Positions 26,335 through 35,428 of a DNA stretch of 64,000 bases are shown piece by piece (the stretch's first letter is position 1; every line of letters starts with the position of its first letter). A program made the translations under genes and the position numbers. Origin of the DNA: Metallibacterium scheffleri (GTDB lineage: Bacteria > Pseudomonadota > Gammaproteobacteria > Xanthomonadales > Rhodanobacteraceae). Under the pieces are notes generated by a model. That model worked only from the letters and a program-made list of their open reading frames with translations, was not told the origin of the DNA and searched no databases. The stretch covers positions 570,219-634,218 of the forward strand of contig NZ_LDOS01000001.1 in assembly GCF_002077135.1 (NCBI RefSeq). The letters run 5' to 3'.

Positions 26335-26822
26335 TGTTGGCGCTGAACTTCGTTTTGACCGGTGTGCCTGCCATGTCGCAGCTCTGGATGTCGCGGCCTG
26401 AGATAAGAAGGCGTGCCCACGTGGTCTGGATGCGTCCATACGGCATCCACGACGAGGATGATCGAAAGCACTTTGTCAGCCTGCTGCGGTCGATCGAATC
26501 CGATTACCCGTTTGAACGGGGCGTTTTGCGCGCGTTGATCGAGGAGATTTTCCTTGAGACTGCGGGCATTGTCGGCGAACTGATACGGCTGGCCGACGAC
26601 AGCCTGATGCGTGCCCAGCAGGGCGGCCGTTCAGAGATCACCGCCTCGGACATTCGTGCATCGTTCCACAACGATGCAGCGGGGCAGCGGATGTGGGAGG
26701 ACGTCCGCATGTTCGAGGAACTGCGTGCTCCGGGATCACCGGCATATCTGCGCAAGCTGATCCAACCTTCGGCGCCCAAGCCGAGAAAAGGCCATGGCGA
26801 GGCAGCCCGCAATGCACCCTGA
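26335..26822 (+). pseudogene. tniB/tnsC C-terminal fragment
   Basis: From about 26340 the plus strand encodes LNFVLTGVPAMSQLWMSRPEIRRR, HDEDDRKHFVSLLRSIE and AGIVGELIRLADDSLMRAQQ. This is collinear with residues about 188-333 of the intact TniB at 52291-53292. The Walker A half is gone, replaced by the inverted tniQ fragment, so the long open frame from 25932 is a chimera. It overlaps the start of the following tniQ by 11 bases, the native gene order. Confidence 0.85.
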
Positions 26823-26927
26823 GCTGTGGTCGGTCTTACCGCCACTGGCATTGCGTCACGTGGCAACGACGAGGGTCGAGTCGCTTGATCACTATGTGCT
26901 GCGTCTGAGTGACGTCGTCGGGCTCAG

Positions 26928-28586
26928 AGGCTGTGAGTTTTTCGGTTGTCGGCGTGGGCGCGACGGCTGCTGATGCTGGACGTGGTCGCCTGCGCGTGCG
27001 GTCGAATGGCGCAGACGGTGCCCGTGATGGGTGTCGGTCTCCCGAACTTCGCGCTGGCTGAGCGCTTTGGGGCCATTTCTTGCCCTCTCATGCGGCCTGC
27101 GCCGCCATGGCGGACGGATCTGTCCCCCAACCGATGAGTTGCGGTGCCAGCGCGGCGGTGCGCAACAGGTTGTGCGCCAGCACGAACAGGCCCACCACCG
27201 AGCGGACCTTGGCCAAGCCACGCACGGGCATGCGCAGCAGGCCTCGGTTACGCGCCTGGGCGTTGACGCATTCGGCGGTTGCCGCGCGCTGCTTGTAGAT
27301 GTCCCTGGCCTCGCTGCCGGCCATGCGCACGCGCCACTGGGCCACCGCCTCGGAGTCATCGGGCTTGGGTTGGTGCTTGTCCTGCGCGACCTCCTTGCCC
27401 TGCGCGTCCTGCTTCGTCCTGGGTTCTGGCACCGGCGCGTAGACCTTGGTCCTGCCGGCCACCGCATCGATCTGCTCGTGCGCGGGGAAGCCGCCATCGA
27501 CCAGCCACTGCTCCGGGCTGCGCCCCAGGCGCTGCGCGACCTGCTCGACCATCGGCGCCAGTTGCGCCATGTCGCTGCCGGCGGTGACCACGTCCATGCC
27601 GACGATGACCTGTTCTTCGCAGGTGGTGGCAAACTGCACGTTGAACGCCGGACGGAAACCGCCGTCGCCCATCTTCATGACCCGCGCGTCGGCGTCGGTG
27701 GTGCTCGCTCTGGCGTCTTCGGCCCTGGAGCCGTTGCGCTTCTTGGCAGCGGCCACTTCAGGCAGTTGCTCCAGCGCCGCCTGGATGCGCGCTTCGCGCT
27801 CCCGGGCCGCGCGCAGCTTGGCCGCCTGCGCTTGCCGCCGGGCTTGACCCGGATCGGCCTGGGCCTGCGTCTTGATCGTCTGCACCAGCTCGCGGGCCTG
27901 GCTCAGGTGGTCGTCCAGGCTGGCTTGGCGGCGGAACGAGGCGGCACCCGCAGCGGCGCGAACGCGCATGCCGTCCTGCGCCACGCGCTGCAAGGTGATC
28001 GCACCCACCGCGGCCAGGGCGGCTACGTTATCCGTGAGCAGCTCGTCCATCAGCGCTTCGTTGCCCGCACGAAAATCATTGAGCGCGTGATAGTTCACCG
28101 ACACGCCGCCGCAAATCCACCGGTACGCATCGTGCTCCAGGCTCAGCCGCGCCACTTCGCGGCCGCTGCCCACACCGTCCAGCGTGGCGTACAGCCACAG
28201 TGCGAACAGAATGCGCGGGTCGATCGCCGCACGACCGGCGTTGCTGCCGCGCGCCTTGACCGCCTCGATCAACCGACTCAGGTCCTGACGCTCGACGTAA
28301 CCCCACACCAGTCGCGCCCGGTGGTCCTCGGGCAACAACGATTCCAGGTCCGAGGCGCGCAGCTCCACCTGCAAACGGTTGGGTTCGAGCAATCGCGGCG
28401 CGCCTTGCTCTCGCTGCATCGCCGCCTTGGCCTGCGCCTCCCGTACCTGGGCTTCGCTGGGCTCGGGCAGGTCCAGAAACAGGCCTGTCTGCGTCGCCGC
28501 CGGGTCATGCTCAGTGGATGTCGTCATGCTCGCTATCATGCCTGCCGCACAACCGTTTGGGTGGCTCAGAGAAAAACTCTCACCCT
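26928..28586 (-). mobile_element. IS1182-family insertion sequence with 5-bp target duplication
   Basis: A 1659-base element. The ends AGGCTGTGAGTTTTTC and, inverted, AGGGTGAGAGTTTTTC are terminal repeats. It is flanked by CTCAG at 26923-26927 and 28587-28591. It carries one transposase gene on the minus strand. An intact duplication and ends indicate a recent insertion. Confidence 0.88.
27088..28539 (-). CDS. IS1182-family transposase
   Basis: A 483-residue transposase. An N-terminal PHRGG-like DUF772 domain (DHRARLVWGYVERQDLSRL, AAIDPRILFALWLYATLDGVGS) is followed by a DDE domain with ADARVMKMGDGGFRPAFNVQ and WLVDGGFPAHEQID, and a Cys-poor tail (ARNRGLLRMPVRGLAKVRSVVGLFVLAHNLLR). It appears complete. 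It is transcribed against the tniQ it interrupts. Confidence 0.92.
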   Translation of the reverse strand: MIASMTTSTEHDPAATQTGLFLDLPEPSEAQVREAQAKAAMQREQGAPRLLEPNRLQVELRASDLESLLPEDHRARLVWGYVERQDLSRLIEAVKARGSNAGRAAIDPRILFALWLYATLDGVGSGREVARLSLEHDAYRWICGGVSVNYHALNDFRAGNEALMDELLTDNVAALAAVGAITLQRVAQDGMRVRAAAGAASFRRQASLDDHLSQARELVQTIKTQAQADPGQARRQAQAAKLRAAREREARIQAALEQLPEVAAAKKRNGSRAEDARASTTDADARVMKMGDGGFRPAFNVQFATTCEEQVIVGMDVVTAGSDMAQLAPMVEQVAQRLGRSPEQWLVDGGFPAHEQIDAVAGRTKVYAPVPEPRTKQDAQGKEVAQDKHQPKPDDSEAVAQWRVRMAGSEARDIYKQRAATAECVNAQARNRGLLRMPVRGLAKVRSVVGLFVLAHNLLRTAALAPQLIGWGTDPSAMAAQAA

Positions 28587-29927
28587 CTCAGTCCGGCGAC
28601 GCTGTTGGATAGCGGCCTACAAACCGGAGATGCCGCCTCTTCGATGAAGGAGACCCAGTGGCCGGGACTGTCGCAGCGACTGGCACGTCGAATTCAGGCG
28701 ATTGAAACCCTCACGGGCCAAACAAATCTGCGTTGCGGCACGTTGTGGGCTGTCTCCCGCGCAACGAACCTCCATGGCGTGTCGCAATTGAATTTGCCGC
28801 GTCGGTGGTGTCCAGTCTGCTATGCGGAGCAGAGCGCCGCGAGTGCCGCAGAACCGCTGGTCTGGTCGATGCGGGTGCTACAAACCTGCACAGTCCATGG
28901 CTGTGCGCTGGTCGATACATGCGGTGCCTGCGGTTCGGCTCAGCCAGACAAGGGTCCGCTGTCAACGCGACGGCATTGTCGCAAGTGTTGCGCGCCTCTA
29001 GGCTGGAATGCACGCCCGGCCCGGGATGAGCAGAGTCCGCTGGAGCGCTGGATCGACACCCAGATCGTGATGATCGTTCAGTACTGCGCCGACCCACAGA
29101 ATCCGCTGTTGCCTGCAAACGGCTTCCACCGATTCTGCACCGCGCTCAGGCGCTTCCCGGAACGCTGGCAGCAATTGCCCACATCGCTGCGCACCGTGAT
29201 GTGCACCCGGCCACGGTGCACACTGAAACCACCCGTGTTGGAAGTCCTCTTGGAAGTCGCGGCCATCCAGCACTGCGGGGTGATGGATCTGCTGACCGAG
29301 CCCGAGTGGGCAGTCCAAGCGCCGCTGTGGGCTGAAGGGCCTTTGGCGCGGGAGTCCACACACGCGATGCTGAGGCCTGAAGTGCCCATGCTGCGAATGA
29401 AGGCATTGCTGTCGCGCCTGCTGATCGGCAACACGGTTTCGTACTTGCCGCCCCTGGCTACGATTCTGGCGCGCGTCGACATCGACTTGGATCAAGCGAA
29501 GGATTCCTATCCGGAGCTCATAGCGCACTACCAGCAGCGTTACGCCGAGCAGGGAACGAGCGCACAGCTGCGCCGGCTGAGCATTGCCCTGGAGCGCGCA
29601 TTGCTATCGCCGAGCCTGACCCGCAGCTTGGTGCCGACCCCTTCGCGTGTGGCGCAGGTGCGCCAGCAGCTCGCGCATACATGGCACCTCAAGGTGGCTG
29701 ATGCGGGGCGCGTTTGTACGTCGGCGCTGGCGCTCAGCCGGCTGCCGGCTCCGCGTGCGTGATGTACTACACAGTCTGGCGTGCTGCGGTGCACGATGGC
29801 CCTTCTGAGACCACCGCAGTTTTCTGAACGCGTCGCTGCATTCTCATTTGCAATCTGTGCGCGGCACGACGGAAAAAGTGCTGTGGGGACAGTGGATTGG
29901 TGCAGTTCAACAGGTTAAGGTGCAGGC

Positions 29928-30002
29928 GACACCAAAGTCGGTACAGGGGGTTTCGACACCAAAGTCGGTGCATTCGGTACAAACTTTGGTGTTTCGACCA
30001 CA
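29928..30002 (+). repeat. Tn7-like transposon right-end repeats, element A
   Basis: Two direct 18-mers, GACACCAAAGTCGGTACA (29928-29945) and GACACCAAAGTCGGTGCA (29955-29972), precede an inverted unit GTACAAACTTTGGTGT (29977 on) and the tip TTTCGACCACA. Units of this kind are expected TnsB binding sites, and ACA is a normal terminal triplet. The same arrangement recurs at 63017-63091, together with about 150 bases of similar inner sequence. Confidence 0.75.
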
Positions 30003-30003
30003 A

Positions 30004-30084
30004 GTGGTCGAGAAACCATAGTCGGTACACGAAAGAAACCAAAGTCGGTGCATTTCCCCCGGTTTCTGCACAAACTATGGTTTT
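30004..30084 (-). repeat. second, inverted set of transposon-end repeats (possible left end of element B)
   Basis: GTGGTCG (30004-30010) mirrors CGACCAC (29995-30001) around AA. It is followed by AAACCATAGTCGGTACA (30013-30029), AAACCAAAGTCGGTGCA (30036-30052) and the inverted TGCACAAACTATGGTTT (30067-30083). The units are related to but distinct from those of element A, consistent with another Tn7-like end that abuts the first. Confidence 0.6.
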
Positions 30085-30151
30085 CCTGCACTGCAGCACG
30101 GCAGTTGCCGCCGCGATTTATCGCTACGCGCCCAGCGACCGGTCTCGGCCC

Positions 30152-32058
30152 CCCGAGTTCGACATATTTTTGTGCAAGGCATTGATCCGCCTATGTTCAG
30201 GCGATCGAAATTGGCACTACGGGGCGATGTCGAAGGGTTCTCTGGTCGGGATGTCGAGTTGAAGTTGGTCGAACAGGGCAAGCTGCTCGGGGCTCAGGTC
30301 GGTCAGGCCGCTGGCGGCACCCTGGCCGGCGATGCGCACCTGGTGGAGCTGGATGCGGCGGGCGATTTCGAGCGCGCGCTCGGGGGAGTAGTAACTGCCA
30401 GTGGACTTGAGCTGCATGCGCAGCACGCGGTACAGCACCAGCGCCATGAAGCAGATCAGGGCGTGGGCGCGGATGCGGTCGGGCAGGCGGTGGAACACCG
30501 GGGCGATCTCGATCTCGGACTTGAGCACCCGGAAGCCACGTTCGATGTCGGCCAGCGACTTGTAGCGCGCGATCACTTCGGCGGGATCGAGGTCCGTGGT
30601 GTTGGTCACCAGCAGCAGCTTGCCGTCGTTGAGTTCGGCGCGCTTGAGCGCGGCCTCGTCCTCGGTGTAGGCGAACCGGTCGGACTGCAGGTCGACCTTG
30701 ATGATCGATCCCAGATGGGCGTCGCTGACGGCGCGGAACAGCCATGCCTTGGCGCCCGAGTCGCTCAGGCGCCGACCCTTGAAAGCGGCGCCGGCGTCCT
30801 GGGCGTCGAGCTTGCCGGCGCGCAGCTCGGCTTGCTGCGTCAGCGTCTCGATGGTCTGGCGCCGTGCGGCGCTCTGCTGTGCAGCCGCCTGCGGTTCGTG
30901 CGCCCAGACCAGGCGCAGACCCTGCCAGGACGTCTCGCCGATGACCTCGTCCTTGGCCTGCACGCAGTGCTCGGCCTGCACGGCGCCGAGGATCTCGTTG
31001 AACTCCCCATAGCGGCGACCCGGCACGGCCAGGATGAACTCCAGGGGTTGCGCCGTCTTGCCGATGCGCACCGTCTGCAGCCATTCCAGGTTGTCCAGGC
31101 TGAGCAGGCCGCGGTCGGCCACCAGCACGACGCGCTTGACCGGGTAGAGGGCCAGGATCTCGTCGATGACGGCATGCAGCGTCGGCGCCTCGGCCGTGTT
31201 GCCCGCCCACACGCGATGCGCAATGGGCAAGCCTTCGGCGGTCTGCACGACGCCGAGCATGACCTGCCGGCGGATGCCGCCGTCCTTGGACAGGCCGAAC
31301 TGGCGAATCTCGCCGGGCACCTCACTCTGGCCCTCCATGCCGATCGTCGTCATGTCGTAGAACACGATCGACAGGTCCTGATCGACCAGCGGCCGCAGCA
31401 CCGCCGCCAGGGTGCGCTGCATCGCCTCACTGCGCTCGGCCAGCGTGTCCATGGTGCGCAACAGCCGCTGGTGCGTGACCGAGGTGCTGTCGACTCCCGG
31501 CACCCGGGTGCCTTCGAGCCAGCGCAAGACGCCGAGCTTGGACGTGGCATCGCACAGCCGGTTGAAGACCATCACCCGGAGCAATCGCTCGGCATCGAAG
31601 GCGCCGTGAGCGTTGCGCAGCACCCGGCGAAACGCCTCGTCCCAGCCCAGCTTGTGCCACAGCGCGTGCAGCATCCACGTGTCGCCCACCGCCAGCGCCG
31701 GGGCAAAGCGCACCGAGGGCGCCTGCGGCTCCTCGCCGTCGATGACGCGGTGCAGACCGCGAATCAGGGCATCGGCCCCGCCGGTGCGGACCTGCTCCAG
31801 GCGACCCAGCGTGGCGACGACGCGCTGGCGGGAGACCCCGCGATCATCGCGGTACGCCTCCACGAGCTTGACGTAGCTGCGCGGACCGGAACGGGTGAGC
31901 TTGACGAACATGTCGCCACTCTACTGCACAAAATAACGCTACTGAGCATACTCTGCTAAATAACGTGTCACTACAGCATGGCCGCTTCGGACGAGCCAAA
32001 ACCCTTGTCGCGACACACCTTCAGAGCAAAATCTCCGCTCGAAGATGTCGAACTTGGG
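30152..32058 (-). mobile_element. IS1634-family insertion sequence, copy 1
   Basis: A 1907-base element with ends CCCGAGTTCGACATATT and, inverted, CCCAAGTTCGACATCTT. The right end lies at the last codons of an IS66 tnpA. The flanks (CGGCCC left, CGCAGC right) do not match, so sequence was probably lost on one side after insertion. Confidence 0.8.
30217..31911 (-). CDS. IS1634-family transposase
   Basis: A 564-residue DDE transposase. VFYDMTTIGMEG, VVLVADRGLLSLDNL and IERGFRVLKSEIEIAPVFHRL hold the catalytic Asp, Asp and Glu. The N-terminal MFVKLTRSGPRSYVKLVEAYR opening is typical of the family. It appears complete. The second copy at 56403-58043 is a related but distinct element. Confidence 0.93.
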   Translation of the reverse strand: MFVKLTRSGPRSYVKLVEAYRDDRGVSRQRVVATLGRLEQVRTGGADALIRGLHRVIDGEEPQAPSVRFAPALAVGDTWMLHALWHKLGWDEAFRRVLRNAHGAFDAERLLRVMVFNRLCDATSKLGVLRWLEGTRVPGVDSTSVTHQRLLRTMDTLAERSEAMQRTLAAVLRPLVDQDLSIVFYDMTTIGMEGQSEVPGEIRQFGLSKDGGIRRQVMLGVVQTAEGLPIAHRVWAGNTAEAPTLHAVIDEILALYPVKRVVLVADRGLLSLDNLEWLQTVRIGKTAQPLEFILAVPGRRYGEFNEILGAVQAEHCVQAKDEVIGETSWQGLRLVWAHEPQAAAQQSAARRQTIETLTQQAELRAGKLDAQDAGAAFKGRRLSDSGAKAWLFRAVSDAHLGSIIKVDLQSDRFAYTEDEAALKRAELNDGKLLLVTNTTDLDPAEVIARYKSLADIERGFRVLKSEIEIAPVFHRLPDRIRAHALICFMALVLYRVLRMQLKSTGSYYSPERALEIARRIQLHQVRIAGQGAASGLTDLSPEQLALFDQLQLDIPTREPFDIAP

Positions 32059-32487
32059 CGCAGCAGATCCACCAGCCATCTGGCGTCCGTCGCCACCGGC
32101 AGTTGCAGGCGCAACTCGCTCGGCCACGTCAGCGCCAAGTCCGGCGGCGCGGCCGCCGGCTCCTTCCTCGGCGCGGTCCCATCACGCACCCGGATCGGGA
32201 TCAGGCCAAGACCAGCACCCGGCGCGTCGTCGGCCTGAACCACGGCAGCGGTCGCCGCTTCCCTCCGCAGCCGCCGCTGCCAGCGCTGCAGCGTCGAGCG
32301 ACCGATGCCACGCGCCGTGCAGTACGCCGTCCGGGTCATCCCGCTCGCTTCCAGATCCGCCAACCGCTGCTGCCACAACACCCGCTTCTGCACCTGACTC
32401 GTCATCACCACGCCCGCATCCGAAAACCAGGCGCGAGCGTGCAACAGCCAGACCGTCAAACAACAGGTGCCGCTGATGGACGCTTAC
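32059..32487 (-). mobile_element. IS66-family fragment with truncated tnpA
   Basis: The outer end GTAAGCGTCCATCAGCGG (minus strand from 32487) is an IS66-type terminus. The gene starting at ATG 32402 encodes an IS66 TnpA-like protein (LWQQRLADLEASGMTRTAYC, RGIGRSTLQRWQRRLRR). It is cut by the IS1634 end at 32058 just after WLVDLLR, near its natural C terminus. tnpB and tnpC are missing. The outer end sits inside an older gene (32488-32884). Confidence 0.8.
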
Positions 32488-32884
32488 TATCGATCTCCTG
32501 AACCGCATGGTCCGGGCCACCCATTTCGCCACTTGATACGATCCATATGCGCTCGGCTGGCGCGGCGTGCATATTGGTGTAGCAGAGCCACAGAAAGTAG
32601 CCACCCGCATCACCCTGTTGCTCGATCTGCCCTACGTGCAGTGCGCTCCTCACTTCATTCAGCGTGGTGTGCTCGAAGCGGGCACTGAAGACTCCCAGCG
32701 CGAAGCCTGCAGCAGGCTCACTGCGGAGCGTGGCACGGTACGGCATGACGCGCCAGGATGGGAGCACGGGTGGAGGCGTCTTTGCCGAGATCGGCGCAGG
32801 GGCACAAGCGAGCGACAGTAAGCATCCTGCGGCGAAGCTTGTTACGCCACGAGTCTTCTGGATCGAAGACTTTTCAGGTGCCAC
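32488..32884 (-). pseudogene. exported hypothetical protein, truncated by IS66
   Basis: About 130 codons from GTG 32884. A signal peptide with a lipobox-like SLACAP (cysteine near residue 27) is followed by MPYRATLRSEPAAGFALGVF and YFLWLCYTNMHAAPAERIWIVSSGEMGG. I do not recognise the family. The 3' end is replaced by the IS66 terminus at 32487. Confidence 0.5.
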
Positions 32885-33016
32885 ACGGTGACATCCGCAG
32901 GTACAACAACTGTTTGAACTCGGTCAAGATCTGCAGTGACATTCTTGTCCCCTTCGGTTACTTCACGCTATTGGCCAGTTTGGGGCTGCCGCATGACCCC
33001 GTGGCTTAACGTGCGG

Positions 33017-33047
33017 CGTGACAGTGTGCTGGATAAGTGCTGTCACG
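33017..33047 (-). terminator. hairpin after the 33.1-34.0 kb gene
   Basis: CGTGACAG (33017-33024) and CTGTCACG (33040-33047) form a perfect 8-bp stem, 10 bases after the stop of the membrane-protein gene. There is no long U-tract. Confidence 0.45.
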
Positions 33048-33056
33048 TGAATAATA

Positions 33057-33980
33057 TTATAGATTCAGATCAGCTAAATAATCACTACGACGAATCAGTG
33101 CGCGACTATGCCTCCAAAGGGCAGGTTGAGCTGAGGCAGACCAGATCAACTTGGAATGACGCAAAACCTCGAATGTGTGGAAAGGAGGAGCGTGTTCCGC
33201 AACTACGATCAAGTGTCCATCCCGCAAGTCTTGAGTAAGCAGTCTCGCAACTCGGAATAAGCGATAAAACTTGTAGATAGCATCGGCGGCAATGACTGTA
33301 GCGATAAGCAAGATTATTTCGCGAATATCTGTTGGCACTGACCTTAACGGTCCGTGCGACATTCCGGATGTGACATTCATTAGCACAAGGATAAACCACG
33401 CGATAAAAAAGAACCTGATCCGGATATTTCTTTTGAGACGCTGCGCGGTCGCCGTTATTTCACTGAGTTCTTCCATGGTAAATGAACGAAGGACTGAGGT
33501 GCGACGAACCGTCGTTGGCTGTTTGCTGGTTTCGATGTTAGAGGTCGGCGGCGCAGTCTCTGTAATCTCGGCGGCAATGCGCTTCGGCGGGACCCTGTTA
33601 TTTGCCTTAAGTATGAATCTTGAGCCTGGAAGCACTTCGATGCTTTCCAGAGCACTCTCGCACAATGAGGCTTTTTTAGGTATTCTAGATGGTGAATCTG
33701 ACAAAGCCTCAAACCGCTCGACCACGCCGATTTCCAGATCAAGCCGCAGCAGTTTGCGCTGCTTTTTGATGTCGCGAAAGCTCAGAAATGCAAATGCTGG
33801 TAAAATATAGATGCCGCAGACTAGCAGTATCACGCTGACCACTTCGGCGATCAGTGTCGTGTGGCTTCCTGCGAACGCAATCAGACCTAAAACAAGGCAC
33901 GTTGGTGATGCGGCAAGGAGAGCCGCCGGCAACCAGTATTGATTCCTGAATCGCTGCGCCTCCGAACGCAAGTAATTCAT
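33057..33980 (-). CDS. membrane protein of unknown function
   Basis: A 307-residue protein with two pairs of membrane helices: YWLPAALLAASPTCLVLGL with VVSVILLVCGIYILPAFAF, and FFFIAWFILVLMNVTSG with IILLIATVIAADAIYKF. Each pair resembles a DUF-type two-helix unit, with a charged cytoplasmic stretch in between. No family recognised. Base composition is more AT-rich than the neighbouring chromosome, which suggests acquisition. ATG 33980 is used; the 13 residues before it in the open frame overlap a GC-rich leader. Confidence 0.65.
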   Translation of the reverse strand: MNYLRSEAQRFRNQYWLPAALLAASPTCLVLGLIAFAGSHTTLIAEVVSVILLVCGIYILPAFAFLSFRDIKKQRKLLRLDLEIGVVERFEALSDSPSRIPKKASLCESALESIEVLPGSRFILKANNRVPPKRIAAEITETAPPTSNIETSKQPTTVRRTSVLRSFTMEELSEITATAQRLKRNIRIRFFFIAWFILVLMNVTSGMSHGPLRSVPTDIREIILLIATVIAADAIYKFYRLFRVARLLTQDLRDGHLIVVAEHAPPFHTFEVLRHSKLIWSASAQPALWRHSRALIRRSDYLADLNL

Positions 33981-34143
33981 CTCGCCGGCGTCAAGCCTGC
34001 GCGTTCCAGCACTTCGCAAGCCCTTACACCAGCGCGCACGTAATGGAGCCGCCGCTTACACTCTCTCTCCTGCGGTTTGATCGATCTGCATTGTATGTTG
34101 TGGGTTCGAGATGGCGTCAGTGCGGTGAGCGGTAAGCTCGCAC

Positions 34144-35136
34144 TCAATGTATCGTTGTTCTCGGCGACTCCAACCGCATCCACGCGGCCGGTGTGTAGCT
34201 GTAGTTCATATATCGCCAAGCTCGGGCAATGCCAATGTCATAGCCGTACGCAAGCTGCACCGAGACGACGTCCCGCGTACTGGCGCCAGGAACGTCCCGG
34301 AGGAGAATGGATGCAAAGGAAGCTGCTGCACTTTTCGGATCGGCTGGCCAGCGTCGCATCACCACCGACGCGCTGAGCATCGTGGTTTTGTGCATCACGC
34401 TGCCATTGAATGACGACCAGCGTGTACCCTCGTTCACCGAGGCCGAAACAACATGGCTCTGTGCGTCCAACGTCCGCCCCACCCGCAGGATAGGCGCCAA
34501 GAATGTGAGTCGCGACGCGATCCAGAGTCCACCCAGAGGGAGGACGAGACTCAGCGCAACGGCAACCGCAATCACGATTTTGTGCACGCGCCGCAGCGGC
34601 GTGGGAAGTGGTGCGGAGGCAGGGGCTTTGACGACGAATGCACCCGTGGCCAGATCGTGCACGGACTGCCGGGTCGGCAGGTTGAACAGCAGCAGGTAGA
34701 GAATGGAGAACCCAAGTCCAAAGACGAGGATCGACAGGACCATGGCGACCCATGGGATCATGCTGTCGGCGCCGAGCATGAGACCGTTCAGAAAATAGGG
34801 AACGAAGAAGATCGTGGACCGGAACAGCGCTTGCGCAAGGCTGAGCGCGTGTCCGCTGTGATCCACCACACGGATCCCAAGAAGACGTTTTCCGAGGGTA
34901 CGGCCACCACCGACGCGGCTCTCTAGGACGCCGAAGTAGGCAACTGCAATGACAAAGCCCAGAAGCCGACCCCAAGGACCCAGTGCAGCCAAGCGCGCAA
35001 ACGCGACGGCACCCAGCGCTATGCCGATGATCCCGAGAACGAGGCCATCGATGCAAAAAGCACCTAGCCGACGCCACGCACCTGAGTAGGCAACGGGCGC
35101 ACCCGAACCACTACCCGACTGCGGTGCATCCGACAT
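34144..35136 (-). CDS. RDD-family membrane protein
   Basis: A 330-residue protein. The RDD domain shows the W-R-R-L-G-A-F-C-I-D opening, a first helix pair, and GGGRTLGKRLLGIRVVDHSG, a strong RDD signature. Two further helices follow, then an additional helix and a soluble C-terminal domain of about 150 residues that I do not recognise. RDD proteins are proposed ion exchangers or transporters; the role here is unknown. It lies 163 bases upstream of the membrane-protein gene on the same strand. The 292 bases upstream (35137-35428) show no gene. Confidence 0.8.
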   Translation of the reverse strand: MSDAPQSGSGSGAPVAYSGAWRRLGAFCIDGLVLGIIGIALGAVAFARLAALGPWGRLLGFVIAVAYFGVLESRVGGGRTLGKRLLGIRVVDHSGHALSLAQALFRSTIFFVPYFLNGLMLGADSMIPWVAMVLSILVFGLGFSILYLLLFNLPTRQSVHDLATGAFVVKAPASAPLPTPLRRVHKIVIAVAVALSLVLPLGGLWIASRLTFLAPILRVGRTLDAQSHVVSASVNEGTRWSSFNGSVMHKTTMLSASVVMRRWPADPKSAAASFASILLRDVPGASTRDVVSVQLAYGYDIGIARAWRYMNYSYTPAAWMRLESPRTTIH

Positions 35137-35428
35137 GACTTCCCCCTTGGAGTCAAATGTGCCGCACGATTATCGTTGGAGCCTATCTTCCCCGGCCATC
35201 ACGCTGGGCACGTTACACAAAAATCAGTGCTGTAGCCAGTTGCGGCTGTGGGTCGACTGTGCACCTCGCTGAGAGACGGTCGCGAGACCCAGGATGAAAC
35301 GGCCGCCCACGCCGGCTCTCGACGCCTACCTTGGCAAAAAACCAAGAGATAAGGATGATCCTCTCGATGGCGACTGCCCAATCGAACATGCTCCCACAGG
35401 TGTTACGGAAGAGAGTTCTGTGGCAGCC

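Larger units (their letters stand above)
26812..29762 (+). pseudogene. tniQ: tniQ interrupted by an IS1182-family element
   Basis: Two parts of a TniQ zinc protein: 26812-26927 (LPPLALRH, VESLDHYVLRLSDVVGL) and 28592-29762 (RRWCPVCYAEQ, CTVHGCALVDTCGACG, CRKC, then the helical C-terminal region). Removing the IS and one CTCAG copy restores a single 428-codon frame across the joint. TniQ recognises targets for Tn7-like transposition. The 3' part keeps an open frame from 28518 and might yield a truncated protein. Transposon-end repeats follow the stop. Confidence 0.88.

Noticed and set aside
27031-28647. 538-codon plus-strand open frame across the IS1182 element
   Set aside because: Antisense of the transposase and it crosses the right IS end, so it cannot be a conserved gene.
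29928-30084. possible CRISPR array
   Set aside because: Repeats are few, mixed in orientation and unevenly spaced, with no cas genes; they fit TnsB binding sites at transposon ends.
30172-31959. 595-codon plus-strand open frame
   Set aside because: It is the antisense shadow of the IS1634 transposase; GC-rich codon bias leaves the opposite strand open and the translation has no coherent fold pattern.
33003-33047. attC-like site after the membrane-protein gene
   Set aside because: A GCTTAAC box and a stem-loop are present but there is no matching GTTRRRY box; a simple terminator fits better.
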